A stretch of 64,000 nt of DNA from Cichorium intybus (taxonomy: Eukaryota; Streptophyta; Magnoliopsida; Asterales; Asteraceae). The stretch lies in contig CM042015.1 in assembly GCA_023525715.1 (NCBI GenBank), positions 84,496,750-84,560,749 on the forward strand, given 5' to 3'. The notes under the pieces are model-generated. The model was given only the letters and a program-made list of their open reading frames with translations. It ran no database searches and was not told where the DNA came from. This document shows positions 25,085 through 35,899 of the stretch, piece by piece. Position numbers and translations under genes: made by a program. Positions within the stretch are counted from its first letter, which is position 1, and each line of letters starts with the position of its first letter.

Positions 25085-25970
25085 GTGGAGTCGAGGATTA
25101 TTGTCCCTCAATAACATGACATTTTCCATGACGGAATATACATCCACCATTATGGTATAGCTTCAAAGACGTAGGAGTTTATGCATTACAAGTAGTAGAA
25201 GATGTGGTGAGTTCTAATGAGCCTTTTATTTACTAGGAAACAATATCTTAAAAAGAGAAAAATTGTGGATATGTGCTATGACTTAAGAGGTAGAGCTCCT
25301 TCATAAAAAAAGATATACATGGGATCTTGTTCCTTTGCTAAGGGGTATGGGTTGTGCAACTTGGTGTTTAAGAAAAATCTAGTTTTACGAGGATCGAGGG
25401 AAAGACTCTTGGGTAAGACGTTTTCCAAAATGAAGGGTTAACTATAACAAGATCTTCTTTACACTAGTTTAAAACACATCTATTTGGGTATTGTTTTCTA
25501 GTTTTTGCACACCACAACATAGAATCTGAGTGCTTGGATACATCATTTCTTCATAGGGACATTAATGAGGAAGTATTTATGGCTCAACCCAAGAGGTTTG
25601 TGGTTTAGAATAGAGAGGGTGTGGTTCGCTTTCAAAAGTCCTTGTATAGGTTGATGCAATCCTAAAGGCAGTGCTATGAAATTTTGACATATCGATGATT
25701 AAAATCTTGTTTGTACAAAGTATAACAATTGCATTTGCTATTGTACATAAACTATATACTTATGGGTTGTGGCAAAAAAGAGCAAGGATGGGATTGAGAA
25801 ATTAAAGAAACTTCTCAAGACCGAGTTTTACCGGGTCAAAATTTTTTAGGAATGGATATAATTAGGGAAAGGAAGCAACAAAACCTATTTTGTCTCAAAA
25901 AAGGTACACCCATAGGGTTATCATTTAATTTGGGATATCAGTGTCTAAATCAGTTTATACACCTTTGTTG
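25085..25970 (+). pseudogene. Degraded Copia-type reverse transcriptase
   Basis: Across several frames the + strand encodes pieces in the usual order of a Copia pol reverse transcriptase domain: WDLVPL/GC-W-FKK, a YNKIFF segment, the HT SI-V TAFLHGDI-like stretch around 25540, then a QPK-FV motif. A KKSLY-L-QS-RQ-like stretch follows near 25640, with IEKLKKLLK-TEF around 25795 and RERKQQ-LFLSQK near 25870-25900. Stops and indels occur every few dozen bases, so this is an old dead copy. No flanking LTRs were found. Confidence 0.65.
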
Positions 25971-26435
25971 GTGAGATTATAGGTTTCAAAGGCTTGTTCC
26001 ACAAAAACATAAGAGGATGTGGACTATATGTCCAAGGTTCGACACTCGACTGCATTTGGTATTTTCCATATATGTAATGGTGTGTGGGAGGCATGATATC
26101 AGACATTTTGTGAATGTGGTGTATAAACTGCATTTAGATGCCATTGAGAAGTCAAATAAATCTAAAAGAAAACCAAATACTATTTTTAAAATAACATAAA
26201 TATTAAAACAATTATTTTTTAAGTTTATTAGCCATAACAATAGTTAAATATAAAAAGTTTTATCTGATTAAAAGTTACATAAAATTAACATATGTATGTT
26301 GATGGACATTTCCCATGTTGCATTTTGTATTCACTTAACGTTGGTAACTTAGAACATTTAATGTTATGAATTTGAAGTTTGAATTTTATCATTAAGAAAT
26401 TGTTGTATAGTTAGCCACTTAACCTTTGATATATA

Positions 26436-26816
26436 TGTTAGGATTAAGAATCGATAAACACAGAAACACAATAAAGATGCATAGAAAAATATAAGAACAC
26501 ACAATGATTTAACGTGGTTTATGCGATCAAAGTAATCAAGCTAATCCAGAGACGAACTAGAGAGCGATCTTATTACAACTGCAACCACCACACACACTTT
26601 TTGCATAAGGTTACAAGAGATACATACTTAAAATTGCTTGTGGGCCAGGGCCTAAAAGCCCAACATGTCACCAACAGGTCTGACCCTCTGGTCCATACAC
26701 CGTAGACGTTGATCAGCACTGCAGACCTTGACTCGGGCACAACATACCTTGACTCAGACACCGCAGACCTTGTCCCGTGCACCATAGGAAATAATCTATT
26801 GTTGAGTTATGGAATT
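26436..26816. repeat. LTR-like sequence in unit A
   Basis: It starts TGTTAGGATTAAGAATCG and contains AGAACACACAATGATTTAACG, typical of Copia-type LTRs read in the reverse direction. A diverged copy starts at 29842 in unit B (TGTTAGGACAAAGAATCG). The inverse of the terminal word appears at about 34562-34580. It predates the duplication that made units A and B. Confidence 0.45.
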
Positions 26817-26824
26817 TGATCTTT

Positions 26825-27848
26825 CAGGCCCGGTTTTAGGCAAGTTCAAAGCGTGCATTGGAACAGGGCCCACTCATTCCAAGGGCCTACAATTCTCAAG
26901 TGTTCTATATGGATTAGGCCCATAGTTGATAGTCTGATACATTAGGTAATTTACGCATCACAAAGTCGGCCAAGCGGGAACAACAACATCGATAAGGGTC
27001 AAAATAGAAAAGGAAATCTAAAACGTTTCGCTTCTTTCTCGCTCATTACCGAAGAAGACACGATTATGATTGCAGCAACGGCTTCTTTCTTGATGTTTAT
27101 ATCATCCTTTGCAATCGGTAATTGCCTAATACTTTCATCCTCTCATCCATCTTTACGAAAATCAGAACAAAAATGGGTTTGAGGATTCCGATTTTTTTTC
27201 TTTCTGATTTCGTGTTTCACAGCATTGCAATTGGAGGAGTTTGTCCAGGGTGAATGTCTGAATGATAATGGCGATGGGAGCAGCAACAACAATGGCAATG
27301 TCAGGCGGGCTGGTCAGTTTCTAGGGCCAAATTACTTTCACGTGCTTTTGAGGTTTGAACTTTACTTCGTTACTTAAACCACATCCAGTTTATTTATTAT
27401 ACTTTGAAAAGTTGGAGCTTAATGTGGATTGACTTTCTCTATTGACTTGTTTTTTTACATGAAGTCAAAAAGAAATAACCGGATTAAATCATGTTCCCCG
27501 ATTGAGTAAAAAGGGACAATATGTTAGTTTTTATATGAACTTTCATGGATTTTTTTTAAATCTTTTGCTACTTTATCTTTATTCCTTAATTTTATAGGTT
27601 GATTCACAAGTTCCAAATTGGGAAGACGTGAATGGGATCTCCACCGATTCTTTGTCTGAAGATGAAGAGAAAACAATTAAATGCCATTTTCTGTTTCATG
27701 GTTCTAATTTTGTATTGTTGTTAGCATTGAAAAGGATTAAAGTTTTGCTTCACAATTCATACTTTTTGTGTTTTTTTAGAATTAACAAGTTTTAGGGCCT
27801 ACATTTATTAACTTGCACAGGGCCTCCAAAATCTCCCGGCCGGCCCTG
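26825..27848. mobile_element. Non-autonomous hAT element, 1024 bp, with 8-bp TSD
   Basis: The ends are CAGGCCCGG at the left and CCGGCCCTG at the right, flanked by the exact 8-bp direct repeat TGATCTTT (26817-26824 and 27849-27856). This is the TSD length and terminal style of hAT transposons. The same site without the insert is present in unit B (TCTAATCTTTTATAATTATTT). No transposase is encoded. The interior holds a GC-richer protein-like stretch at about 27065-27360. Confidence 0.85.
27065..27360 (+). pseudogene. Possible captured exon pair inside the hAT element
   Basis: From 27066 a frame reads MIAATASFLMFISSFAI, a hydrophobic signal-like stretch. It runs into a GTAATT donor-like site at 27117; after a CACAG acceptor at about 27223 a frame reads LQLEEFVQGECLNDNGDG and on through FLGPNYFHVLLR to a donor-like AGGTTTG near 27355. 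The pattern suggests a captured host gene fragment with introns. The parent gene is not recognised. Confidence 0.35.
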
Positions 27849-28328
27849 TGATCTTTTATAATTATTTAAAAGATTATACCTCTTCATTTTTTCAGCTTAC
27901 GCGTCCTTCTCTACATTCTATCGTTGATGTCTTTAAGTAGATAAGATGTTCTGAAGAAACGAAACCGTGGGGGTGGTGTTTTATAATAGAAACTAAACTA
28001 GAAAAGCTTATGTTTGCATGTTAACTTAGTAAGTTGTACATATATGGTGGAGAAATCCTCCACCGTTTGATCATCTTCAAGTATTAATTTCATCTTATCC
28101 AATATTTAGTAAAAACCAATTAATATTTTCATAACGACTACTTAATATATTTAAATACCTCAAAATTGTCAATTCGGTACGTGGTAGGTTAAATGCAATT
28201 GGCAAAATAGATAAAAGAATACTAAATGCAATTGTTGAAAAATAACTTTGGTTACACATCAAGAGTTAAAACTCTAGAGATACAACAGGTTGTTGATAAA
28301 GATGCTAGAAAAATCCGCCGAACTTAAT

Positions 28329-28523
28329 CTAGAACAGGCAAGCCGCCAAAGACACGATGGCTGCAAGTAAAGCAGGAACTTGCAGTGCCATTCCAGCGCT
28401 CTCCATTGATGGGGAAGGTGCTGGTGCTGCTCCAAACTCCTGAGCTACTGTTCCGGAACTGGTAAAGGCAATGAGAACTATCATTGTAATGGCGAGAGCA
28501 GTAGATAGCTTGACACCTTCCAT
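28329..28523 (-). CDS. Arabinogalactan peptide, GPI-anchored (copy 1)
   Basis: A 64-residue one-exon protein. Residues 1 to about 27 form a signal peptide ending near TVAQ. The mature core is very short, EFGAAPAPSPSMES, with the alternating Ala-Pro/Ser-Pro that directs proline hydroxylation and arabinogalactan addition. A hydrophobic C-terminal tail (ALQVPALLAAIVSLAACLF) follows a small-residue site and is the expected GPI-anchor signal. This is the layout of plant AG peptides (AGP12-15 class), predicted to act at the outer face of the plasma membrane and the wall. A TATAAAA box lies at 28613-28619 on this strand. The protein differs from copy 2 at only two residues. Confidence 0.88.
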   Translation of the reverse strand: MEGVKLSTALAITMIVLIAFTSSGTVAQEFGAAPAPSPSMESAGMALQVPALLAAIVSLAACLF

Positions 28524-28612
28524 TACTGTGAGAGTTATGTGTATGTACTTGAAGAGAAATATTGGTGTTTATAGTTTGTATGAGTGGGAAATAAGCGTAG
28601 TGGGATTGACGG

Positions 28613-28619
28613 TTTTATA
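28613..28619 (-). promoter_or_regulatory. TATA box of arabinogalactan-peptide copy 1
   Basis: TATAAAA on the - strand, about 90 bases before the start codon. It is conserved at 31017-31023 and 35454-35460 upstream of copies 2 and 3, with a variant TATAAAG at 61666-61672 for copy 4. About 300 bases upstream of each box are also conserved, so the promoters were duplicated with the genes. Confidence 0.7.
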
Positions 28620-28990
28620 GCGGCTGTTAAGTGGAGTTTAATGAGGAATCTAACAGCTAATCACATGTATAAGTATTATTTTTAAAGCAGGTGCATAATC
28701 ATTTATGAGAAAGTGGGCATCAAAGCAAACCCTTAAAATATCGCAAACCCCATTTCGCCATTGTCTACCAGGCTGGACAATCTTCGTACACATTGATATA
28801 TATATGCTACTCCTTGTATATCCACTGTTTGAAAATAAATTGGATTGTTTTTATAGATTTAACAGGAACCCGTCCGTCTGTTCATAGTGAAAACTAATTT
28901 CAGCCAGCTTTTGGGATGAAAAACTTTTAAAGTATGTCCAAATCATTTTTTAAATATATCTAAATATCTTTTTAATTCTATAATTATTGT

Positions 28991-29459
28991 TTGTATCTTA
29001 GAATCATTATAGTTATAAAAAGGGTTAATGTCATTTGACCATTTAAGTTGTCTTTTTGCTCATTCGTTCATTTAATTTTATTTATGTTTTTAAAAGTAAT
29101 TTAACTTACGAATTATGTTCCTGAAATGATCGTTATGACTCATAATAAACATTTCTATTTTTAGGCTATTTAAGTTCACTGAACTTTTTTTTTTTGGCTA
29201 TTTAAAGTCAGTGAATTTTTTCGGGCTACAATTAATAAGTGTTAATTTGTTTTTATATTTCTTTTTTCATAATTCTTTTTCATAACTTTATTATTTATTT
29301 CGTTTTCATATGTTTTTTATAATTCATTTTTATAACATTATTTTTTAGTTCGTCTTTTTATATTTTTTTTCATAATTCGTTTTTATAACTTAATTTTTAT
29401 TGCATTTTTAATGTTTTCACATGTTTTTTTTCACTATTCTCTTTTATTCACACATAACC
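28991..29459. other. T-rich spacer between duplication units
   Basis: Low-complexity T-rich DNA with repeated words TTTTTCATAATTC(G/T)TTTT and TTATAAC at about 29260-29400, a loose tandem array of 55-60 bases. No gene. Confidence 0.5.
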
Positions 29460-31320
29460 CGCATTAATCCAAATACTATTTTTGAAATTACTAAAATATA
29501 TATCAAAATGATTAGTATTTTTAAATTCATAGCGATAACAATATATAGTTAAATAAATTAAAAGTTACATAAAATTAAAATTACAGTATGTTGAAAACAA
29601 TGATTGGTTGTTAGATTATATTGTTACGTTTATAGTTTTGGTTTTAAGTTAGCTTATTACTCACGTTTTAAATTGTTTATGACTTGTGACAGATGTATGT
29701 AGATGGGGTTTTTTCCCCTCTTGCATTTTGTATTCACTTAACGTTGGCAAGTTGAACCTTTAATATGTTTTGAATTTAAAGTTTGAAGTTTATATCATTT
29801 ACAAAATTTTTGTATAGTTAGTCGCTTAACTTTGATATAAATGTTAGGACAAAGAATCGCTAAACATACAAACATAATAAAGATGCGTAGAAAAAATCAG
29901 AACACACAAGGATTTAACTTTGTTCCCCCAATCAGAGTAAATGAGTTATTTCATTGCGAACTAAAGAGAGATTTTATTACAATCATGGCTCTCATACATG
30001 TTTTCTGCATAACGATACTAGAGGTACATACCTAAAATCTGCTTATATATGGGCCAGAGCCTACAAGTCCAACAAGTCATGACCGACCGGTCTGTTCCTG
30101 TGGTCCGACGGCAAACCTTTGTATCAAGCACCGCAAACCTTGGTACCGAGCAGTGCAGACCTTGGGCTAGGCAATGATTTTTTTTTTGAGTTGTGGAGTC
30201 TAATCTTTTATAATTATTTAAAACAATTATACCTCCTTTCTTCATTTTTTCCTCTTATGCATCCTTCTCTACTATCCATCACTCACTCTTTAAGTAGACT
30301 AGATGCTATGGAGAAAGGAAACGGTGGGGGTGGTAGTATATAATAAAAATTAAACTAGGAAAGCTTACGTTTGCATGTTAATTTAGTAAGTCGTACATTT
30401 ATGGTGGAGAATTCCTCCACGATTTGATCATCTTCAAGTTCTAATTTCATCTTATCCAATGTTTAGTGAAAACCAATTAAAAATTTCAGAATCGCTACTT
30501 AATGTATAAATACTCATATAGTATCAATTTGTTACGTGGTGGGGTAAATGCAATTGGCAAATAGATAAGACTTAATTAGAGAATGCTAAATGCAATTGTT
30601 GAAAAATAACTTTGGTTACAGACAAAGAGTTAAAACTCTAGAGATACAAGTTTGGAACATCAAAGTCACAAAGAGACAACGGGTTGCAGGTTGCTGATCA
30701 TAAGAAAGATGCTAGAAAAAATCTCCCGAGCTTTAGAATAAGCAAGCTGCCAAAGCCACGATGGCTGCAAGTAAAGCAGGAACTTGCAGTGCCATTCCAG
30801 CGTTCTCCATTGATGGAGAAGGTGCTGGTGCTGCTCCAAACTCCTGAGCTACTGTTCCGGAACTGGTAAAGGCAATGAGAACTATCATTGTAATGGCGAG
30901 AGCAGTAGATAGCTTGACACCTTCCATTACTGTGAGCGTTGTGTGTATGTACTTGAAGAGAAATATTGGTGTTTATAGTTTGTATGAGTGGGAAATAAGC
31001 TAGTGGGATTGAAGGCTTTTATAGCGGCTGTTTAGTGCAGTTTAATGAGGAATCTAACAGCTAATCACATGGTAAGTATTATTTTTAAAGCAGGTGCATA
31101 ATCATTTATGAGAAAGTGGGCATCAAAGCAAACCCTTAAAATATCTCAAACTCCATTTGGCCATTGTCTACCAGGCTGGACATCTTTGTACTGTACGTTT
31201 TATGTGACTCTATCTTCTGTTTCAGAATAAATCGGATTGTTTTTATAGATTTAACAAGAACCAGTCCGCTCATAGTGAAAAATAATTTGCAGCCAACTTT
31301 TGGGATTAAAAAATGTAGTT
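29460..31320. repeat. Segmental duplication unit B containing arabinogalactan-peptide gene 2
   Basis: Counterpart of unit A without the hAT insertion. It retains the LTR-like stretch (from 29842), the conserved 3' flank (30180-30660), gene 2 and about 390 bases of upstream sequence including CCATTGTCTACCAGGCTGGAC. Confidence 0.75.
30733..30927 (-). CDS. Arabinogalactan peptide, GPI-anchored (copy 2)
   Basis: A 64-residue protein with the same signal peptide, APAPSPS core and GPI-signal tail as copy 1. It differs by two residues: MENAG for MESAG beside the likely anchor site, and IVALAA for IVSLAA in the tail. The TATA box at 31017-31023 and the upstream region are conserved, so the copy is probably expressed. 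Nucleotide identity with copy 1 is very high. Confidence 0.88.
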   Translation of the reverse strand: MEGVKLSTALAITMIVLIAFTSSGTVAQEFGAAPAPSPSMENAGMALQVPALLAAIVALAACLF

Positions 31321-32029
31321 CCCGTGGAAGTTTTGAGTGCGTATTTCATAATAGGAGAGATGCATTAATTAATTCTTTGTATTTAGGTTTACAATTTACT
31401 GCATGCACTCCCTCGATGCACATTAGACATCGTCTTATTTGTAGTAAACTACGGTTACGAGATCCATTCTTGAGCACATACGGATGAGCTCGTGTACGGA
31501 ACCGGACCGACCCGAGGAAGAACCGAAAACCGGACCTGCCCAGGTAGAACCGAATTGGCATTTTGGGTTTAGAATGTTGGCCCAGGAAACACACGTTCGT
31601 TTTTTTCTCATTGACCCGATAGATTGGGGATTGCTTGGTCTCATTTTCATTAAAGTTTTGGGCATATTAGAATGTTAGACAAGGAAACACACTTTCGAAT
31701 TGGCATTTTGGGCTTAATGACTAAAACATTTTGTACTATCAATTGTTGGGCTTGTTAAACATTTTTGACTGTAGGGATTTTATTAGTCAAAACTCAAAAC
31801 CTTAACTCTTTTTTTAATAGAATATCTTTTGATGAAACACAAACACAAAGGTTAGAAACAATTGATTAAAAGTTTCATAAAAATCATTTACGATTTATAA
31901 ATTGTCACCAAAAAAATGAAATACACGTCAATGAACAAAAATGATCCAAATTTTTTAGTGTCACATATCAAAGGACCAATATAGCACAATATTTTGCAAA
32001 CACACTTTTAAACTTCAATTGACGATTTT
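31321..32029. other. Intergenic DNA beyond unit B
   Basis: Sequence upstream of gene 2 continues with a segment shared with copy 3 (TTACGGTTACGAGATC-like words at about 31450 and 35890). Then follows a GC-richer stretch, 31490-31560, with repeated ACCGGAC/GAACCG words. No gene was identified. Confidence 0.4.
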
Positions 32030-33160
32030 CCTCTATTTTTCCTACCACGTCCTTGAATTGTATCTTCAATCTCTATAAAATAATAATAAAATAATAGTAA
32101 GTATTTCATAATTCAAGTTAGACATTTATAAAATTTATAACAAAAGAAAAGAAAAGAAAGTACCCAAAGCAACGTCATCATCTCTTAATATGTCTTCGGG
32201 GTCGTCTATTATCGGTTTTTCTTGATTTTTTATCCAATATTGGGTGCAAATCAATGCTTATACTATAGGTGTTGTCAAATTAGTTTGATACTAATCTAAT
32301 ACTCGTCCACAAGTGTTAGATGTTGACTCGGATGCCACGGTCGGCACTTGTATAGCCAAAATATCTAAAAAAATCGGTTAAACAAATATGTATAAAAAAA
32401 CCACTAAATAAACACTAAGTAATACATTTTTTTACCTTTCGCCATACGAGCAACAATAGGAAAACAAACCGCATTTTTCTTCCAATAGTTGATAATATCG
32501 AAGTCTTTATTATAAACTTCTTTTTCCTCATTTAAATATCTTTCTAATTCGGAGTCAATTGAAACCGATGTCGCACCTTCCATACTAAGAAAATCACCAA
32601 AGAAGTCGTTTTCATCGATATAATCACAAGCCCCTCAATTTTCACGACTTCCTTCTCGAGGCAATCAAAGATTTTCAAATTTATTTTTCTAGATTGTAAA
32701 TAAATTCTCCATCTTGTTTCTGTCTCGCACACCATGACTATCACCTTTAATTGTATTTGCGAGTTTGTCATAGGATTTGACTCCGATACGGTGTTTTTGA
32801 CCATTTCTGTAAAGGAATATGACAATAAGAATGACTTAAATTGAGGATCCAACAATACTGCGAAATACACAAAATCAATCATTTTGTCAAAAGAATCCCA
32901 ATATTTGTCGTATTTTTTCCAAATATTCCGACAAATCTTGGTAAAATTTGGTCTTGTTTCTTACTCTCTTAGATATTTATCTGCATCTAGCATCTCGCAT
33001 AAAAATGTCTGGGTCAACGGTTTGGTGGATGATCATAGAATGTCGATTTGATTTAAAATTTTCAAGAAAATCAACAATTAATTTCACCATTTCAAAAATG
33101 GTACACTCCGGTACTCTTCCATTTAGATCCCATATATACGTAGGTTCTACAACATAAAAA
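32030..33160 (-). pseudogene. Dead hAT-family transposase (BED/RICESLEEPER type), C-terminal half
   Basis: Read on the - strand, from high to low coordinates. A FEMVKLIVDFLENF segment (about 33060-33110) is followed by MIDFVYFAVLLDPQFKSFLL (about 32825-32882). The hAT dimerisation region comes next: SELERYLNEEKEVYNKDFDI at about 32500-32560, and NYWKKN then FPIVARMAKG down to about 32440. After an intron-like gap, DILAIQVPTVASESTSNTCG at about 32310-32370 closes with GRVLD, then stop, then YQT. Internal stops and frame changes show it is inactive. It lies between arabinogalactan-peptide copies 2 and 3. Confidence 0.75.
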
Positions 33161-33399
33161 AATACAACCAATAAATACATAAAGCTGCATTTTTTGAACG
33201 TAAAACAATAGTTTTTTAAACTTTATAAATCTGAGTTTTTTTAACGTCAAAAAAGCTGTTTTTGTAAACTTTATAACGTGCATTTTTTTAAACGTCAAAA
33301 AACTGTTTTATAAACTTTATAAAGCCGTGTTTCATGAAGAGGTTTAGGGTTACAAGTTTGGATGACAAAAGATTGGTGATCCGTCTCCAAGTGAGAGAT

Positions 33400-34348
33400 T
33401 GTTAAGATGTGGAGTTCCGATATGAAAAGTGGCTTCTAATGAGAAGAGAGGCTTCTAATCAGAAGAAATCAGAAGAGAGACTTCTAATCAGAAGCGAAGC
33501 TTCGACAAGGAAAAGACCTCGGTCGAGGTCAGAGGACCTCGGTTGGAGGAATAGAGGTCTCAGTTTGGTTGAAGGAATAGAGGACCTCAATTGTGGGATC
33601 AGAGGCTGGTAGAAAAGTAGCAAAGCGGACCTCTAATAGAAGCACGGGCTCGATTCTTCTAATTTCTTGGGGACCAAGTTAGTATGTTCATAGGCAGCTT
33701 ATGTCGGTGGTAGACCTATGTGCTGTTGTGCAAGAGAAATTAGGTTAAATGCTCTCTATAAATATGTCTCAGGGGGCGTTTGGTTCACAGAATTTTTACA
33801 AAGGAATTGGAATCTTTAAGATGAATGAGAATTTGACGGAATTGGAATCCGAATGAATTTGAATCTCTAGCGCGTTTGGTTGACAGATAATGAAATGGAA
33901 TTATTTGTTAAATTATGCGAGTTTGCAATTTTTTTTCGAAAGAATTGGAATATAAAGTATATAAAATGACTAAACTACAATTTATAAGGTTAAATATGTC
34001 ATTTTAACCGGAGATAAGAATAAATAATCAATGAAATTTGAATTATTTGGCATTATGCAAAGGAATGATAAATTCAATTATATATGGAATTTGATGAAAT
34101 CTTACACAATTCCATTCCATCTATTTTTTAACCAAACACGTTTTGAATAAAATTCCTCTTTCCAATTCCTTTGAATTCCATTAAAATATTTGAAACAAAT
34201 GCGTCCTCATTGATTGTACCCTAATGTATGCCCAAATCTGTATTAATGAATATTATCCATAAGATATCTCTCTAGTTTCTTGTGGTATTTTGTTATTCAC
34301 ATCTTCATTATTGTGCTTTATTTGAAGTATCATTAATAATTCTAACAC
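33400..34348 (+). repeat. Probable solo LTR interrupted by a MITE
   Basis: The left edge is TGTTAAGATGTGGAG and the right edge TAATAATTCTAACA. Inside are repeated CTTCTAATCAGAAG and GACCTCGGT words (33430-33560). A promoter-like CTCTATAAATATG at about 33753-33765 reads directly into the sequence after the MITE. Partial copies of the right end recur at about 34512-34580 and 34610-34680. No clean TSD was found, so boundaries are tentative. Confidence 0.45.
33772..34206. mobile_element. MITE, 435 bp, inside the solo LTR
   Basis: The left end GGGGGCGTTTGG pairs with the right end CAAATGCGTCC, and subterminal AAAGGAATTGGAA pairs with TTCCAATTCCTTT. A TCA direct repeat flanks it (33769-33771 and 34207-34209). 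Removing it rejoins a continuous LTR-like sequence. It carries no coding sequence. Confidence 0.6.
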
Positions 34349-34848
34349 TACAGACAATAATTTATTGTTGAGTTAGTCTAATCTTTTATAATTATTTAAA
34401 AGATTTATACCTCTTTTCTTCGTTTTTTCCACTTCCGCTTCCTTCTCTACTTTCTACTGCTGATGTCTTTAAGTAGATTAGAGGTTATGGAGAAACGAAA
34501 CAGTGGGGCAGCGGTATTTTGTTATTCACATCTTCATTATCGTGCTTGAATTTATTTGAAAGATTCTTAATCCTAACACAATAGAGAATAATCTATTGTT
34601 GAGTTATTTTGTTATTAACGTCTTCGTTATCGTGTTTGAAATTATTTGAAGTATCTTTTATCCCAACACTGAGACAATAATTTATTGTTGAGTTAGTCTG
34701 ATCTTTTATAATTATTTAAAAGATTTATACCTCTTTTCTTCATTTTTTCCACTTCCACTTCGTTCTCTACTTTCTACCACTGACGTCTTTAAGTAGATTA
34801 GAGGTTCCGGTATTTTACAATAAAAATTAAACTTGGAAAACAGAAAAC
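34349..34848. repeat. Local tandem duplication upstream of unit C
   Basis: A stretch from TTTATTGTTGAGTTAGTCT through TTTAAGTAGATTAGAGGTT occurs at about 34358-34500 and again at about 34680-34807. Between the copies lie further partial copies of the LTR right end (CTATTGTTGAGTTATTTTG). It is the expanded left part of duplication unit C. Confidence 0.6.
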
Positions 34849-35157
34849 TTATGTTCGCATATGTGTGGAGGAACCCACCAACATTTGATCATCTTCAAGT
34901 GCTAATTTCACCTTATCTAATGTGTAGTAGAAACCAATTAAAATTTTCATTAATACCTCAAATATTATCAATTTGTTACGTGGTAGGGTAAATGCAATTG
35001 GCAAATAGATAAGAGAATATACTAAATGCAATTGTTGAAAAATAACTTTTGTTACAGATGATGAGATAAAACTCTAGAGATACAAGTTTGTAACATCGAA
35101 GTCACAAAGAGACAACAGGTTGATGATAAGAAAGATGCTAGAAAAATCTCCCGAGCT

Positions 35158-35352
35158 TTAGAAGACGCAAGCCGCCAAAGACACGATGGCTGCAAGTAAA
35201 GCAGGAACTTGCAGTGCCATTCCAGCGCTCTCCATTGATGGGGAAGGTGCTGGTGCTGCTCCAAACTCCTGAGCTACTGTTCCGGAACTGGTAAAGGCAA
35301 TGAGAACTATCATTGAAATGGCGAGAGGAGTGGCTAGCTTGAAACCTCCCAT
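35158..35352 (-). CDS. Arabinogalactan peptide, GPI-anchored (copy 3)
   Basis: A 64-residue protein. The start is MGGFKLATPLAISM rather than MEGVKLSTALAITM; the rest of the signal peptide, the EFGAAPAPSPSMES core and the GPI-signal tail match copy 1 apart from a final ACVF. The TATA box is at 35454-35460. Upstream similarity with copies 1 and 2 continues to about 35900. The changes are concentrated in the cleaved signal, so the mature peptide should be identical to that of copy 1. Confidence 0.87.
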   Translation of the reverse strand: MGGFKLATPLAISMIVLIAFTSSGTVAQEFGAAPAPSPSMESAGMALQVPALLAAIVSLAACVF

Positions 35353-35899
35353 ATTACTGTATGAGTGTTGTGTATTAATTTGTACTTGAAGTTGAAGAGA
35401 AATGGTGTTTATAGTTTGTATGAGTGGGAAATAAGCGTAGTGGGATTGATGGCTTTTATAGCGGCTGTCTAATGGAGATTGATGAGGAATCTAATTAACA
35501 GCTAGTCACATGGTAAGTATTATTTTTAAAGCAGGTGCATAATCATTTATGTGAAAGTGGGCATCAAAGCAAACCCTTAAAATATCTCAAACTCCATTTC
35601 GCCATTGTCTACCAGGCTGGACAATCTTCATACATAATGATATATGTGCTACTCGTTGAACGTGACTCTATCTTCTGTTTGATAATAAATTGGATTGTTT
35701 TTATAGATTTAACGAGAACCAGTCCACTTATAGTAAAAAAAATAAAAATTGCAGCGAACTTTGTGGATGAAAGACTGTAATGAAAATTTAGAGTTCGTAT
35801 TTCATAATAGGAGAGAAGCATTAATTAATTATTTGTATTTATTACACTCCGTCGATGCACAGTATACATTTTCTTATTGTAGTTAACTACGGTTACGAG

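Larger units (their letters stand above)
26130..28990. repeat. Segmental duplication unit A containing arabinogalactan-peptide gene 1
   Basis: Sequence on both sides of the first peptide gene recurs around the second (29460-31320), partly around the third (34360-35900) and the fourth (about 55980-61990). Diagnostic shared words are TTGCATTTTGTATTCACTTAACG (26320, 29725), TTTGATCATCTTCAAGT (28067, 30423, 34885), AAATGCAATTG, and upstream of the gene AAGTGGGCATCAAAGC. The unit is enlarged here by a hAT insertion. It shows that genes and flanks were copied together. Confidence 0.75.
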
